Source: an uncultured Latescibacterota bacterium
Lineage (GTDB): Bacteria; Latescibacterota; UBA2968; UBA8231
Direction: 5' to 3'
DNA: 64,000 bases
Assembly: GCA_951813615.1 (NCBI GenBank)
Contig: OX638377.1
Location: 1,364,001-1,428,000, forward strand
The notes under the pieces are model-generated. The model did not search any database and was not told where the DNA came from. It saw nothing but the letters and a program-made list of their open reading frames with translations. Of the stretch, positions 8,348 through 16,560 are shown piece after piece. Position numbers and translations under genes: made by a program. Positions within the stretch are counted from its first letter, which is position 1; each line of letters begins with the position of its first letter.

Positions 8348-8773
8348 ATGACCAAAATTCTCTTTCTCTGCACAGGCAACTCCTGCCGCAGCCAAATGGC
8401 CGAGGGCTTTGCCCGCGCCCTAAAATCCAATCAGTTTGAAGCCTACTCAGCGGGGGTCGAGACCCACGGCCTCAATCCCAACGCCGTGCAAGTGATGGCC
8501 GAGGTCGGCATTGATATTTCGGATCAGCAATCGACGCACGTTGATCAGTTCCACCATATCGACTTCGACTGGGTGGTAACAGTCTGCGATCACGCGGCTG
8601 AACAGTGTCCTGTTTTTCCGGGGTGCGCCCGGGTAGTGCATCGGGCCTTTGACGATCCGCCGAAGCTGGCGCGGAATACGCGCAGTGAAGAAGAAGCGCT
8701 GGGGGCGTATCGGCGGGTGCGCGACGAGATTGGTGCTTATATTGAGACCTTGCCCGAGGGATTGGGCGGCTAA
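8348..8773 (+). CDS. arsC: Arsenate reductase, thioredoxin-coupled, low-molecular-weight phosphatase fold (copy 1)
   Basis: The 141-residue protein has the active-site loop C8-TGNSC-R14 and the redox relay C80 and C87 in [12 protein letters not shown], which together mark the thioredoxin-dependent ArsC class rather than a plain tyrosine phosphatase. It reduces arsenate to arsenite in the cytoplasm. No arsenite pump or ArsR is in the window. I chose ATG at 8348, which gives the canonical [10 protein letters not shown] start; an upstream ATG at 8315 would add 11 unusual residues. A second copy at 12373 differs at only 8 of 141 residues, so this is a recent duplication. Confidence 0.9.
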   Translation: MTKILFLCTGNSCRSQMAEGFARALKSNQFEAYSAGVETHGLNPNAVQVMAEVGIDISDQQSTHVDQFHHIDFDWVVTVCDHAAEQCPVFPGCARVVHRAFDDPPKLARNTRSEEEALGAYRRVRDEIGAYIETLPEGLGG

Positions 8774-8816
8774 ACGACCGTCTTCTCCAGCCAAGGACTA
8801 CAGACCGAGTTCCATC

Positions 8817-8857
8817 TTGACTTGATATGGGTAAGAAAGAGATATTGTCGAGACAAT
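8817..8857 (+). promoter_or_regulatory. Promoter and operator of the relBE-type module
   Basis: TTGACT (8817-8822) and GATATT (8841-8846) are separated by 18 bases. A perfect inverted repeat ATTGTC-GA-GACAAT (8844-8857) overlaps the -10 box. It lies about 30 bases before the antitoxin start, which has its own AAGGAGAT site. Binding by the toxin-antitoxin complex is inferred. Confidence 0.5.
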
Positions 8858-8886
8858 TCGCAATCGGTGTAAGGAGATGTTGACTC

Positions 8887-9135
8887 ATGACTTTGAAAGA
8901 AAAATTGCATCGTCTAGTTGATGAATTACCCGAGAAGGAATGCCACGCTGCGGAGCGCTATCTGGAATATCTACGGGACCAAGGAGACCTCTTGCTACAT
9001 CGGCTTGCATCGGTGCCCTACGATGATGAACCCGAGACTCAGGAGGAACGACGAGCCGTTAAGGAGGCATACGAGGACCTGCAGGCTGGTCGTACACACT
9101 CCTTGGAGGATGTGAAGCGAGAACTAGATCTGTGA
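8887..9135 (+). CDS. Antitoxin of a RelBE/ParDE-type module
   Basis: This 82-residue acidic, helical protein begins MTLKEKLHRLVDELPEKE, like small helical antitoxins of the DUF2281-type group (a region in which an early Leu-rich helix is followed by a toxin-wrapping tail, here EAYEDLQAGRTHSLEDVKRE). It has an AAGGAGAT ribosome binding site and its stop overlaps the toxin start by 4 bases (GTGA). The role as antitoxin is supported mainly by its partner; the exact family is not certain. Confidence 0.8.
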   Translation: MTLKEKLHRLVDELPEKECHAAERYLEYLRDQGDLLLHRLASVPYDDEPETQEERRAVKEAYEDLQAGRTHSLEDVKRELDL

Positions 9136-9380
9136 GTCGTCCTGTCCGCTTGACTAATCGAGCCCGGCGCGATCTGCGGCGGGTAGGTCCGGCTGTGGCC
9201 GGTCAGGTGGTGGAAGCGCTGGAGCGTTTTGCCGAGACGGGGCATGGTGATGTGAAGAAACTGCGCGGTGTAGAGAGCGAGTGGCGGCTACGGGTAAGTG
9301 AGTGGCGTGTGCGATTTACCATTGAGGAAGAGGCCTTGATTGTGTTGCGAGTGCTACCCCGAGGAAAGGTCTATCGGTAG
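9132..9380 (+). CDS. RelE/ParE-superfamily toxin
   Basis: The 82-residue protein has the RelE fold signature: N-terminal helix RLTNRARRDLRRVGPAV, the central strands KKLRGVESEWRLRVSEWRVR, and the C-terminal VLRVLPRGKVYR with the basic and Tyr residues used by many RelE-type ribosome-dependent mRNA interferases. It starts at a GTG overlapping the antitoxin stop, so it is translationally coupled. The R-x-x-x-WRVRF pattern is closer to RelE than to the gyrase-poisoning ParE group, but this cannot be settled by eye. The module sits where most of a duplicated M24 peptidase gene appears to be missing. Confidence 0.88.
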   Translation: MSRPVRLTNRARRDLRRVGPAVAGQVVEALERFAETGHGDVKKLRGVESEWRLRVSEWRVRFTIEEEALIVLRVLPRGKVYR

Positions 9381-9449
9381 ATCATCTCATGCTGTGCGTC
9401 ATATTTTGCCCTGCTCACCGAGCTAGGGGTGGCAAGGTGGTAGGGGATT

Positions 9450-9482
9450 TAGGCGGCGGCTCTGGGGGCATTACACGGCATG
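9450..9482 (-). pseudogene. 33-base remnant of the 5' end of an M24 peptidase gene
   Basis: Read leftward from 9482, this stretch encodes MPCNAPRAAA. It matches 31 of 33 bases with the start of the intact M24 gene (14002-14034 region). The intact gene lies beside arsC copy 2, and this remnant lies downstream of arsC copy 1 in the same orientation. It is best read as what is left of a duplicated peptidase gene. Confidence 0.55.
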
Positions 9483-9504
9483 ATCTTTTTCTTTCTCTAC
9501 AGGG

Positions 9505-10089
9505 TCAGAACAGGATGCGGGCACCTATAATCGGTCTGGGGTTCTTTCGCGGATCAAGAGCCACGTTAATCGCGGGTTTGATCCGCAGCGCTCCACTCAT
9601 AAACGGTGTTGGAATGGTCTCCCATTCTTCGCTCCGCACAATGGCACCGATGCCCAAGCCCGTAAGCCCTAGACACGTGCCCAACATGGCACTGCCTAAA
9701 ATCGCTTCTGCAGCGGTTATTCTATCGCACCCAATGTGAGGGGTGCAGTTCCGGTCAACGGGGGGCAAAATGAGGAAGATCCCCATAAGAACGCCGGCAC
9801 CAAACCCAATAGTGAATCCGCGTTTCTTGTAGGTCTGTGTCCCAAGGCTCCGCTCCAGCAGTTCTACCTCGCTGTGCACGACGGAGCGGGATTTGCCGCC
9901 CCAGAGTCTGAGGTCAAATCCACTCTGGCTCGTCGCCGAAACAGTCCCAGTCATCTTTTCGCCGTCTAAGGTTACACGGAGACGCTCTCCTACGCGCTGT
10001 CCGTAAAGGGGGGCAGAGAAGCTCATAACTATCAAGGCCATTGCACTCACGAGGACGGTGAATCGCTGCAAGGGTCTCATGTCTATCAT
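9505..10089 (-). CDS. Uncharacterised exported protein with two membrane segments
   Basis: The 194-residue protein has an N-terminal signal peptide (VLVSAMALIVMSFSAPLYGQ, cleavage near residue 30) followed by a small beta-rich part (RLRVTLDGEKMTGTVSATSQ and a hydrophobic turn). Two Gly-rich hydrophobic stretches follow: FTIGFGAGVLMGIFLILPP and ILGSAMLGTCLGLTGLGIGA. The region around residues 30-75 is the kind of short beta module seen near Sm-like or LSM-type surface loops, but I do not recognise the family. It is downstream of and co-directional with the WD40 gene, 40 bases away. Start choice (10089 or 10080) is unclear because neither ATG has a strong ribosome binding site. Confidence 0.65.
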   Translation of the reverse strand: MIDMRPLQRFTVLVSAMALIVMSFSAPLYGQRVGERLRVTLDGEKMTGTVSATSQSGFDLRLWGGKSRSVVHSEVELLERSLGTQTYKKRGFTIGFGAGVLMGIFLILPPVDRNCTPHIGCDRITAAEAILGSAMLGTCLGLTGLGIGAIVRSEEWETIPTPFMSGALRIKPAINVALDPRKNPRPIIGARILF

Positions 10090-10129
10090 AGGATTGCCTA
10101 ATTGAGCTAGGGGAATATGCGCTGTGTCC

Positions 10130-12187
10130 TTATTTGACGAGGACCATCTTGCGCACGTGGGCGATCGGCCCGGCCTTCAACCGGTACAAATACACGCCGC
10201 TGGCGACCTGCTTGCCGCGATGGTCGCGGCCATCCCAGCGGGCGGCGCTGGCGCTCGTTAGGTACTGACCCGCTGGGCGATAGCCCAAGTCGATTTCTCG
10301 GACCAAGGCCCCCCGGACATCGTAGATGCTCAGACGCACGTGGGCGGGTGTGTGCAGTTGATAGGGGATATAGGTGTCTGGGTTGAAGGGGTTGGGGAAG
10401 TTGTCCAGCAGCGTTGTTTGCGTCGGTAGTGGCGGTGAAAGCTCAATCGTCGTTGGTATTGAGCGGGTGATGTACGGCGACATATCCCATAGAAGAATCG
10501 TGGCGTCCCAACTACCACTGGCAAGGATTGTACCGTCCAGCGAAAACGCCACCACACCATGTCCTTTGAGTGTGGCTTTTCGTTGGCCGCTGTCTACATC
10601 CCACAGCAGGATCCCCCCACCGCTACTGGCCAAGAGTTTGCCGTCTGGCGAAAACGCCAAGGAAGAGACCCACCTCCTATGCCCTTTGAGTATGGCTTTC
10701 CGTTGGCGGCTGTCCACATCCCACAACACAACCGTGCTGTCACTGTCACCGCCACTGGCCAAGAGTTTGCCGTCCGGCGAAAACGCCAAGGAATTGCCGG
10801 ACGGCAAAAACGGCAAGAAAGAGACCCTCTCCATATGACTTGTGAGGGCAGCTTTTTGTTGACCGGTAGCCACTTCCCACAGCAGGATTGTACCGTCCGA
10901 CGAACCTCTGCTGGCAAGGATTGTACCGTCCGGTGAAAACGCCATGGAAAAGACCCCTCCTGTATGCCCTTTGAGTGTGGCTTTTTGTTGTTGGCTGCCC
11001 ACATCCCACAACGCGACCGTGCTGCCCTCACCGCCACTGGCCAAGAGTTTGCCGTCCGGCGAAAACGCCAAGGAATTGACCCACTCCATACGACCTGTGA
11101 GGACGGTTGGGGGTTGGTCGCTGTTCATTTCCCATAACCTGATCCTGCCGTCCATACTGCCACTGGCCAGCGTGTTCCCATCCGACGAAAGCACCACAGA
11201 GCGGACTCCATCCCGATGCCCTGTGAGGCGGGTGGCTTTCAGTTGACCCGTGTCCACATCCCACAACCGGATCGTCTTATCCCAGCTGCCACTGACGAGG
11301 GTTTTACCATCTAGCGAGAACGCCAAGGAATTGACCTGCCATGTATGACCTGTGAAGGTGCTATGCGGTTGGCGGCTGCCCACATCCCATAACACGACAT
11401 TACCGTCCAAACTGCCACTAGCCAACGTGCTCCCATCTGGCGAAAACGCCACAGAACGGACTTGGGCCCAAGACGATGCGGGTGAAAGGGTGGCTTTTTG
11501 TTGTTGGCTGTCCACATCCCACAACACGACCGTGCTGTCCCCACTGCCACTGGCCAGCGTGCTTCCACCCGGCGAAAACGCCACGGAAGAAACCCGCCCT
11601 GTATGCCCTGTGAGGGTGGCTTTTTGTTGGCCGCTGTCCATATCCCACAACACGACTGTGCTGTCCCCACTGCCACTGGCTATCGTGTTCCCATCCGACG
11701 AAAACGCCACGGAAGAAACCCACCCTGTATGCCCTGTGAGGGTGGCTTTTTGTTGGCCGCTGTCCATATCCCACAACACGACCGTGCTGTCCCCACTGCC
11801 ACTGGCTATCGTGCTTCCATCCGGCGAAAACGCCACGGAAGAAACCCACCCTGTATGCCCTGAGAGTAAGAGGACTTCGTTGTGGGTGGGGATATCATAG
11901 ACCCATCTACCCCAAAAACTCCGCGGCTCGGTGAATTCAAAATTCCACGAATAGGTGGCTTCGTTAGGAGTGCGGACATCGTAGAGCCAGATGCCAATGG
12001 TCGTGGCTACTGCTAGTCGTGTGCCATCGGGCGAGTACGCAACGCCCCCTTGGATCGTTCCTTTTCCTAAACGGGCGAGGGCCCCTTCGGGCAAATTCCA
12101 GCGGATATAGTCTTGGGCACGGCTATTCTGTACAAACAGGAGCGCGACCAACAAGAAGCTGAGACTGAACAACCGGGGCTGTTTCAT
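10130..12187 (-). CDS. Secreted WD40-repeat protein with FlgD-like C-terminal domain
   Basis: The 685-residue protein has a signal peptide (1-25, ending NSRAQ) and then about twelve WD40 repeats with the usual GH...VxSxAFSxDGxxLASGSxD...VxLWD pattern. These are followed by a C-terminal module NFPNPFNPDTYIPYQL...VRLSIYDVRGALVREI...WDGRDHRGKQVASGVYLYRL. That module is the FlgD Ig-like or type-A C-terminal region found in many secreted proteins of Poribacteria-like and Bacteroidetes-like genomes, and it ends in hydrophobic-Lys (MVLVK). Three adjacent repeats are almost identical at DNA level with a 126-base period (11480-11870), so the array expanded recently. Twelve repeats suggest two propellers. 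A scaffold or binding role is inferred. Confidence 0.88.
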   Translation of the reverse strand: MKQPRLFSLSFLLVALLFVQNSRAQDYIRWNLPEGALARLGKGTIQGGVAYSPDGTRLAVATTIGIWLYDVRTPNEATYSWNFEFTEPRSFWGRWVYDIPTHNEVLLLSGHTGWVSSVAFSPDGSTIASGSGDSTVVLWDMDSGQQKATLTGHTGWVSSVAFSSDGNTIASGSGDSTVVLWDMDSGQQKATLTGHTGRVSSVAFSPGGSTLASGSGDSTVVLWDVDSQQQKATLSPASSWAQVRSVAFSPDGSTLASGSLDGNVVLWDVGSRQPHSTFTGHTWQVNSLAFSLDGKTLVSGSWDKTIRLWDVDTGQLKATRLTGHRDGVRSVVLSSDGNTLASGSMDGRIRLWEMNSDQPPTVLTGRMEWVNSLAFSPDGKLLASGGEGSTVALWDVGSQQQKATLKGHTGGVFSMAFSPDGTILASRGSSDGTILLWEVATGQQKAALTSHMERVSFLPFLPSGNSLAFSPDGKLLASGGDSDSTVVLWDVDSRQRKAILKGHRRWVSSLAFSPDGKLLASSGGGILLWDVDSGQRKATLKGHGVVAFSLDGTILASGSWDATILLWDMSPYITRSIPTTIELSPPLPTQTTLLDNFPNPFNPDTYIPYQLHTPAHVRLSIYDVRGALVREIDLGYRPAGQYLTSASAARWDGRDHRGKQVASGVYLYRLKAGPIAHVRKMVLVK

Positions 12188-12372
12188 CGGAGGTTCTCTT
12201 TCTGGCTGAAGACGGATGTAAGCCGTTTAGGGTCGTCTAGGTGCCCGCCGTACATAATAACACCATACACCGCGAAGGAGTTCCTCAGAGTAGGGGCTCC
12301 GCGCCGCTAGCCCTACGGCCATTGCCTTGGCGAGCATAGCGACCCCGTGCGCGGATGTTTATTCTAATATCC

Positions 12373-12798
12373 ATGACCAAAATCCTCTTTCTCTGCACCG
12401 GCAACTCCTGCCGCAGCCAAATGGCCGAGGGCTTTGCCAGAGCGCTAAAATCCAATCGGTTTGAAGCCTACTCAGCGGGGGTCGAGACCCACGGCCTCAA
12501 TCCCAACGCCGTGCAAGTGATGGCCGAGGTCGGCATTGATATTTCGGCCCAGCAATCGACGCACGTTGACCAGTTCCGCCACATCGATTTCGACTGGGTG
12601 GTCACGGTCTGCGACCACGCGGCCGAACAGTGTCCTATTTTTCCGGGGTGCGCCCGGGTGGTGCACCGGGCCTTTGACGATCCGCCGAAGCTGGCGCGGG
12701 ATGCGCGCAGTGAAGAAGAAGCGCTGGGGGCGTATCGGCGGGTGCGCGACGAGATTGGTGCTTATATCGAGACTTTGCCCGAGGGATTGGCGAGTTAG
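12373..12798 (+). CDS. arsC: Arsenate reductase, thioredoxin-coupled (copy 2)
   Basis: The 141 residues are nearly identical to copy 1 at 8348, with the same C8-x5-R14 loop and C80/C87 relay, so the same arsenate reductase activity is expected. Most of the nucleotide sequence also matches, and similarity fades just upstream of the start. The stop overlaps the end of the convergent M24 peptidase gene by 4 bases. I chose ATG at 12373 over 12355, as for copy 1. A hairpin-forming stretch (GTAGGGGCT and AGCCCTAC around 12290-12317) lies upstream in the otherwise empty 185-base gap after the WD40 gene start. Confidence 0.9.
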   Translation: MTKILFLCTGNSCRSQMAEGFARALKSNRFEAYSAGVETHGLNPNAVQVMAEVGIDISAQQSTHVDQFRHIDFDWVVTVCDHAAEQCPIFPGCARVVHRAFDDPPKLARDARSEEEALGAYRRVRDEIGAYIETLPEGLAS

Positions 12799-14033
12799 GG
12801 CACCACGGGTTGTGCGCGGTCCTGTTCCACTATGGGCCGATTGCCGTCGGCCTCGATGACAAAGCTCTGCTCCATGTGCAAAGAAGCCCGCCCCGGCGCA
12901 AAGATCATCGCCTCCAGATTGAGCACCATGTCGGCCTCCAGCGGCAAATCCGCGGCCTCGTCAACGCATTCGTCGGCGATGTGGCCACCCTTGTCCGGCA
13001 CTAAGATGGGATAGTCCCGCACTTCTAGGCCGATGCCGTGGCCGTGGGGGAAAGAGGCCGCCACGCCGCGTTCGCCGAGAACGTCTCCCATGGCTTGCGG
13101 TGCGTCTGAGGCTTTGGCACCGATTTGTAAAGCGGCTTGCCCGGCCTGTATGCACTCGTACAACGCCTGGTATTTGCCGACCCATTCGCCTTCCAGCCCG
13201 CCCACCGCCAGCGTCACGCCGCTGTCCGAGCAATAGTTGCGGTACAGGCAACCGTAGTCCACGTACAGGGCGTCGCCCTCTATCAAGGCGTAGTCCGGTT
13301 CCGTGGCCAGCCCCAGGCCCCGAATGCCGTAGGCAAAGTGATCGACATCCGCGCCTAAGAGCCCGACTTCGACGCGGAAGCGCTGCTGCATATCGCGCAG
13401 GCGCACGCCGGGCTGGGCATCTGCGAAAGCGGCGGCAGCAGCTTGTTCGCCAATGCGCGCCGCTTCGGCCAATAGCGCCTGTTCGGCGGGGCTTTTGACC
13501 ATGCGGATTAGACGGATCATGTTGGAGCAATCGACTAGTTCGGCTTTGGGCAAAGCTGCTCGCACTGCGGCCAACAAAGGTGCTGGGACACCCTCCGTCT
13601 CTAGTCCCAACCGCGCCTCGGTCAAGCCCGCTTGCCGCACCAGATGCACTAAGGCGTCCACTGCCGTCGCCTCCGAACGCATCGCCTGCAACTGCTGCCA
13701 CAAGCGCTGCTGCGCCTCGTCCATCGGCCCCGAGGGCGCGCCCCACTCAAGAGGCGCATCGCCCCAGGGACACAGATCCACAGGCAAGTCCAAGGCATTG
13801 ACTGCCAACAGCGCCGACACGGTCAGGCCGGGGCGTCCTGCGGGCCGATACAAGGCAAACGCGGGCAGCAAATCACCGCTGCCGCCGGGCTTGACCATGA
13901 ATTCCTTGAACTGCCCGTCCAGCCAGCAGTGGTAACCGGTGAAATAGGTAATATTGACCGGCGAACTGGCGATGATTCCGTCTAGGTCGTAGCGCTGCAT
14001 ATAGGCGGCGGCTCGTGGGGCATTACACGGCAT
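12795..14033 (-). CDS. M24-family metallopeptidase (Xaa-Pro aminopeptidase/creatinase fold)
   Basis: The protein is 412 residues. The N-terminal creatinase domain begins YDLDGIIASSPVNITYFTGY. The catalytic pita-bread domain carries the metal ligands in order: Asp in LYVDYGCLYRNYCSDSGVTL (two Asp), His in FPHGHGIGLEVRDYP, Glu in LNLEAMIFAPG and Glu in LHMEQSFVIE. It should act on Xaa-Pro-type peptide bonds or a related small substrate. No signal peptide, so cytoplasmic. A second gene start for this protein, now only 33 bases, lies at 9482. Divergent from a PhyH gene, with a 118-base gap holding both upstream regions. Confidence 0.9.
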   Translation of the reverse strand: MPCNAPRAAAYMQRYDLDGIIASSPVNITYFTGYHCWLDGQFKEFMVKPGGSGDLLPAFALYRPAGRPGLTVSALLAVNALDLPVDLCPWGDAPLEWGAPSGPMDEAQQRLWQQLQAMRSEATAVDALVHLVRQAGLTEARLGLETEGVPAPLLAAVRAALPKAELVDCSNMIRLIRMVKSPAEQALLAEAARIGEQAAAAAFADAQPGVRLRDMQQRFRVEVGLLGADVDHFAYGIRGLGLATEPDYALIEGDALYVDYGCLYRNYCSDSGVTLAVGGLEGEWVGKYQALYECIQAGQAALQIGAKASDAPQAMGDVLGERGVAASFPHGHGIGLEVRDYPILVPDKGGHIADECVDEAADLPLEADMVLNLEAMIFAPGRASLHMEQSFVIEADGNRPIVEQDRAQPVVP

Positions 14034-14151
14034 GGTTGGTTTCTCCTTCGTGAAACGGTAAAGGCATTGTCAAGATAACAATGTTAGCGCACCCCCAACG
14101 AAAAATTGTAAATTATCGCTGCACGCTACCATCCATCAAGGAGAACGCCTT

Positions 14152-15054
14152 ATGCACCTAACCCCCGAACAGGTCGTCCACTTTGCGGCGGACGGCTATC
14201 TGCTGCTGCGCGGTGCGCTGACCGATGCCGATCTCGACCCGATCATCGCCGAGTACGAAGAGTATATCAGCCGCCGCGCCGAGGAGCTGTTGGCGGCTGG
14301 CCACATCTCGGCCTTGTATGCGGACGAACCCTTCGACCGCCGCCTCGTCTCGATCTGCCGCGAAGACGACGCGATCTACAGAGAACTCGACATCATGCAC
14401 TTGCGCGGGCGGGCCTCGTTTGAATTTTTGCGCAACGACCGCCTGCTCGATATGGTCGAGAGTTTAGTCGGGCCGGAGATTACCTGCAGCCCGATTCAGC
14501 ACACTCGCGCCAAACTGCCCGCGGGTGTGACGCCGAGCGGCAGCGACCCGCACGTGGCCCCTTGGCACCAAGACGCCGGCGTTACTTGGGAGGAGGCCGA
14601 CCCACACTTCATCCTCACGGTGTGGCTGCCGCTGTGCGCGGCGACGCCGGAAAACGGCTGTTTGCAGATTTTGCCGCGAGCGCACCGGAACGGACTGGTA
14701 CAGCACCACATCAAGCAGGGTTTGGGCACGGTGATCATCGACGAGGAAATGCCGCAGACTGAGGCGCTCACCTTGCCGATGGACAAAGGCGACGTGTTGC
14801 TGATGAACAAGCAGACGCCGCACCGCTCGACGCCCAACAATGCGGACACTGTGCGCTGGAGCATGGATTTGCGCTATCAGGAGACGGGGACGCCGACCGG
14901 TCGCCCCTTCCATCCCGACTTCGTGGCCCGCAGTCGGTCCAATCCCGCGTCTGAGTTGAGGGATTACGACGAATGGTGCCGACGGTGGGTAGAGTCGCTA
15001 GCGGCGGTGCAAGGGCAGGGGATTAAGGCGCATCGGTGGGAGGTTGTCCAGTAG
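14152..15054 (+). CDS. Phytanoyl-CoA dioxygenase (PhyH) family oxygenase
   Basis: The 300-residue protein has metal ligands H139-x-D141 in APWHQDAGVTW and distal H224 in TPHRSTPNN. The 2-oxoglutarate-binding R235 is in TVRWSMDLRY, after the NGCLQILPRAH segment. The N-terminus (LTPEQVVHFAADGYLLLRGA) is the usual PhyH start. It has a good AAGGAGA site before the ATG. It is similar in layout to the PhyH at 40995 (both have the RWSMDLR motif) and more distant from the one at 905. The 3' end overlaps the AlkB-like gene on the other strand by 32 bases. Substrate unknown. Confidence 0.9.
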   Translation: MHLTPEQVVHFAADGYLLLRGALTDADLDPIIAEYEEYISRRAEELLAAGHISALYADEPFDRRLVSICREDDAIYRELDIMHLRGRASFEFLRNDRLLDMVESLVGPEITCSPIQHTRAKLPAGVTPSGSDPHVAPWHQDAGVTWEEADPHFILTVWLPLCAATPENGCLQILPRAHRNGLVQHHIKQGLGTVIIDEEMPQTEALTLPMDKGDVLLMNKQTPHRSTPNNADTVRWSMDLRYQETGTPTGRPFHPDFVARSRSNPASELRDYDEWCRRWVESLAAVQGQGIKAHRWEVVQ

Positions 15055-15631
15055 CGACGATGCGGCGGAAGGTGAGGTTGAGGCGCAGGGCGCACGGGCG
15101 TCGGGTCTTGGGGACTTGGTGCTGCCAGTGGGCTTGGGTGGGGCCGCGCATGATGAGCAGTGCGCCGTGTCCGAGGAGGATTTCGACTGAGGGATGGTCG
15201 CGGCGTTTGTGCCGCAGGAGGAAGCGCCGCGTCTCACCTAAACTCAGCGAGGCGATCGTCGGATTAGCTCCCAACTCTGGCTCGTCGTCGCTGTGCCAGC
15301 CCATGCTGTCGCGGCCGTTGCGGTACTGATTGAGTAAGACGCTGTTGAAGGGACAGTTGGCGGCGGCTTCGATCCGCGTCTTGAGGTCTAGCAGCGGCGC
15401 GGTCCACGGTCGCGGTTCCAGCGCCAGCCCCGAATAGGCGTAGTGGGCCTCTGAGGATCCGTGCCATGCCGAAAGACGCGGCGTGGGATGCTGGCGGCCA
15501 AAGATGACGACGTGGTGTTGTTGCCACTCAATGCCGTCCAACAGTTGCTGCATGAATTGGTCGGCCTCGTCAGGGGCCAAAAAGTCGGGGGCGTAGCGCA
15601 GGTCGCCGTCCGGGAGGGGAATGGCCCTCAT
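15023..15631 (-). CDS. AlkB-like Fe(II)/2-oxoglutarate oxygenase
   Basis: The 202-residue protein matches the AlkB2/3-type fold. NQYRNGRDSMGWHSDDEPEL contains H113-x-D115, H171 lies in AHWQHQVPKT, and Arg residues are at 183 and 189 in RLNLTFR. IASLSLGETRRFLLRHK is the typical strand before them. It probably repairs alkylated bases by oxidative demethylation, as the family does. I chose ATG at 15631, which overlaps the DapA-family stop as ATGA, over a longer frame from 15667. Being last in the long leftward run, it may simply travel with it rather than serve sugar metabolism. Confidence 0.88.
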   Translation of the reverse strand: MRAIPLPDGDLRYAPDFLAPDEADQFMQQLLDGIEWQQHHVVIFGRQHPTPRLSAWHGSSEAHYAYSGLALEPRPWTAPLLDLKTRIEAAANCPFNSVLLNQYRNGRDSMGWHSDDEPELGANPTIASLSLGETRRFLLRHKRRDHPSVEILLGHGALLIMRGPTQAHWQHQVPKTRRPCALRLNLTFRRIVATGQPPTDAP

Positions 15632-16527
15632 TCCACTGCGAAGCCGAGGTCGTCTAGCGCTTGGCACAGCGCGGCGCGGCTCGCATCGTCGAACGGGGTG
15701 CGAGGAGGACGGGCAGGGCCTACAGGCAGTCCGCGCATGGCCAACATCTCTTTGACGGCCGCTAGCAGGTCAAAGTGGAACAAGGTGGAGATGACCTCGT
15801 TGGCGCGTGCTTGCAGGGCCATGGCCGGCTGGATATCGCTGGCTTCAAAGTGCTGTCGCATTTCCACGAACATTTTAGGCATGATGTTGTAGGTCGAGCC
15901 AATGGCTGCGTCGCTGCCGGCGACCATGCCGCCGAGGCAGATTTCGTCGGGGCCGGAGATGAGGTTGAGGTAGTCGCCGCCTAGCTGCACGAGGCGTTGG
16001 AAGAAGTAGAAGTTGCTGTCGGTAAACTTGAGGCCGCTGAAGTTGGGCACGGCTTCCATCGCTTCGAGGAACTGTTCGGCTGTAACGTCCTTGTCGGCCG
16101 TGTGGGCGAGCCAATACACGTAGAAGGGCAGGTCGGTGGCCGCGCCAATAGCTGCGTAGTGGGCGACTGCGGCTTGGAGGTCGTTGGGCTGATCTACTGG
16201 TGCGACCGAAGCTACTGCGTCCGCGCCAGCGTCCGCGGCGTGCTGGGCCAATTCGACCGCATTGGCCGTAGATGTCGCGCCGACTTGGAAAATCAGCGGC
16301 ACGGCACCGGCGACCGCGGCGATGGTCGCTTCGGTCATGGCTTTGCGCTCGGGTACGCTCATGGCACTTCCCTCACCCGTGCCGCCGCAGACGAAGAAGC
16401 CGCTAGAGCCAGCGTCGATCAGGTGCCTGATGAGCGGCTCGACGCGCGCGCGGGCCAAGGCGCTGCCGTCATCGGTGAATGGGGTGACGAGCGCGGGCCA
16501 GATCCCGCGCGCTAGTTTGTCGGCCAT
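15628..16527 (-). CDS. DapA/NanA-family class I aldolase
   Basis: The 299-residue TIM-barrel protein has GGTGEGSAMS (48-57, the carboxylate-binding loop), a Tyr in PFYVYW (136/138) and the Schiff-base Lys167 in SGLKFTDSN. The family includes dihydrodipicolinate synthase, N-acetylneuraminate lyase and 2-keto-3-deoxy-sugar-acid aldolases. Here it sits in one run with an enolase-superfamily sugar-acid dehydratase and an amidohydrolase and not with lysine genes. An aldolase acting on a keto-deoxy acid is therefore more likely than a biosynthetic DapA, though this is inference. It follows the amidohydrolase by 33 bases and overlaps the AlkB-like gene by 4. Confidence 0.88.
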   Translation of the reverse strand: MADKLARGIWPALVTPFTDDGSALARARVEPLIRHLIDAGSSGFFVCGGTGEGSAMSVPERKAMTEATIAAVAGAVPLIFQVGATSTANAVELAQHAADAGADAVASVAPVDQPNDLQAAVAHYAAIGAATDLPFYVYWLAHTADKDVTAEQFLEAMEAVPNFSGLKFTDSNFYFFQRLVQLGGDYLNLISGPDEICLGGMVAGSDAAIGSTYNIMPKMFVEMRQHFEASDIQPAMALQARANEVISTLFHFDLLAAVKEMLAMRGLPVGPARPPRTPFDDASRAALCQALDDLGFAVE

Positions 16528-16560
16528 GGTGTTTTGGTCCTCTTGTTAAAATGGACGGCC

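Noticed and set aside
8774..8886. Remnant of the M24 3' end directly behind arsC copy 1
   Set aside because: The bases after the two arsC stops show no convincing match; only the 5' remnant at 9450-9482 is supported.
10374..11900. Repeated rightward and leftward frames over the WD40 gene
   Set aside because: They follow the 126-base period of the WD40 repeats and are shadow frames.
12961..13746. 261-codon open frame overlapping the M24 gene on the same strand in another frame
   Set aside because: Composition is Arg-, Gly- and Ala-rich as expected of a frame shadow in GC-rich DNA; the overlapped frame has full M24 motifs.
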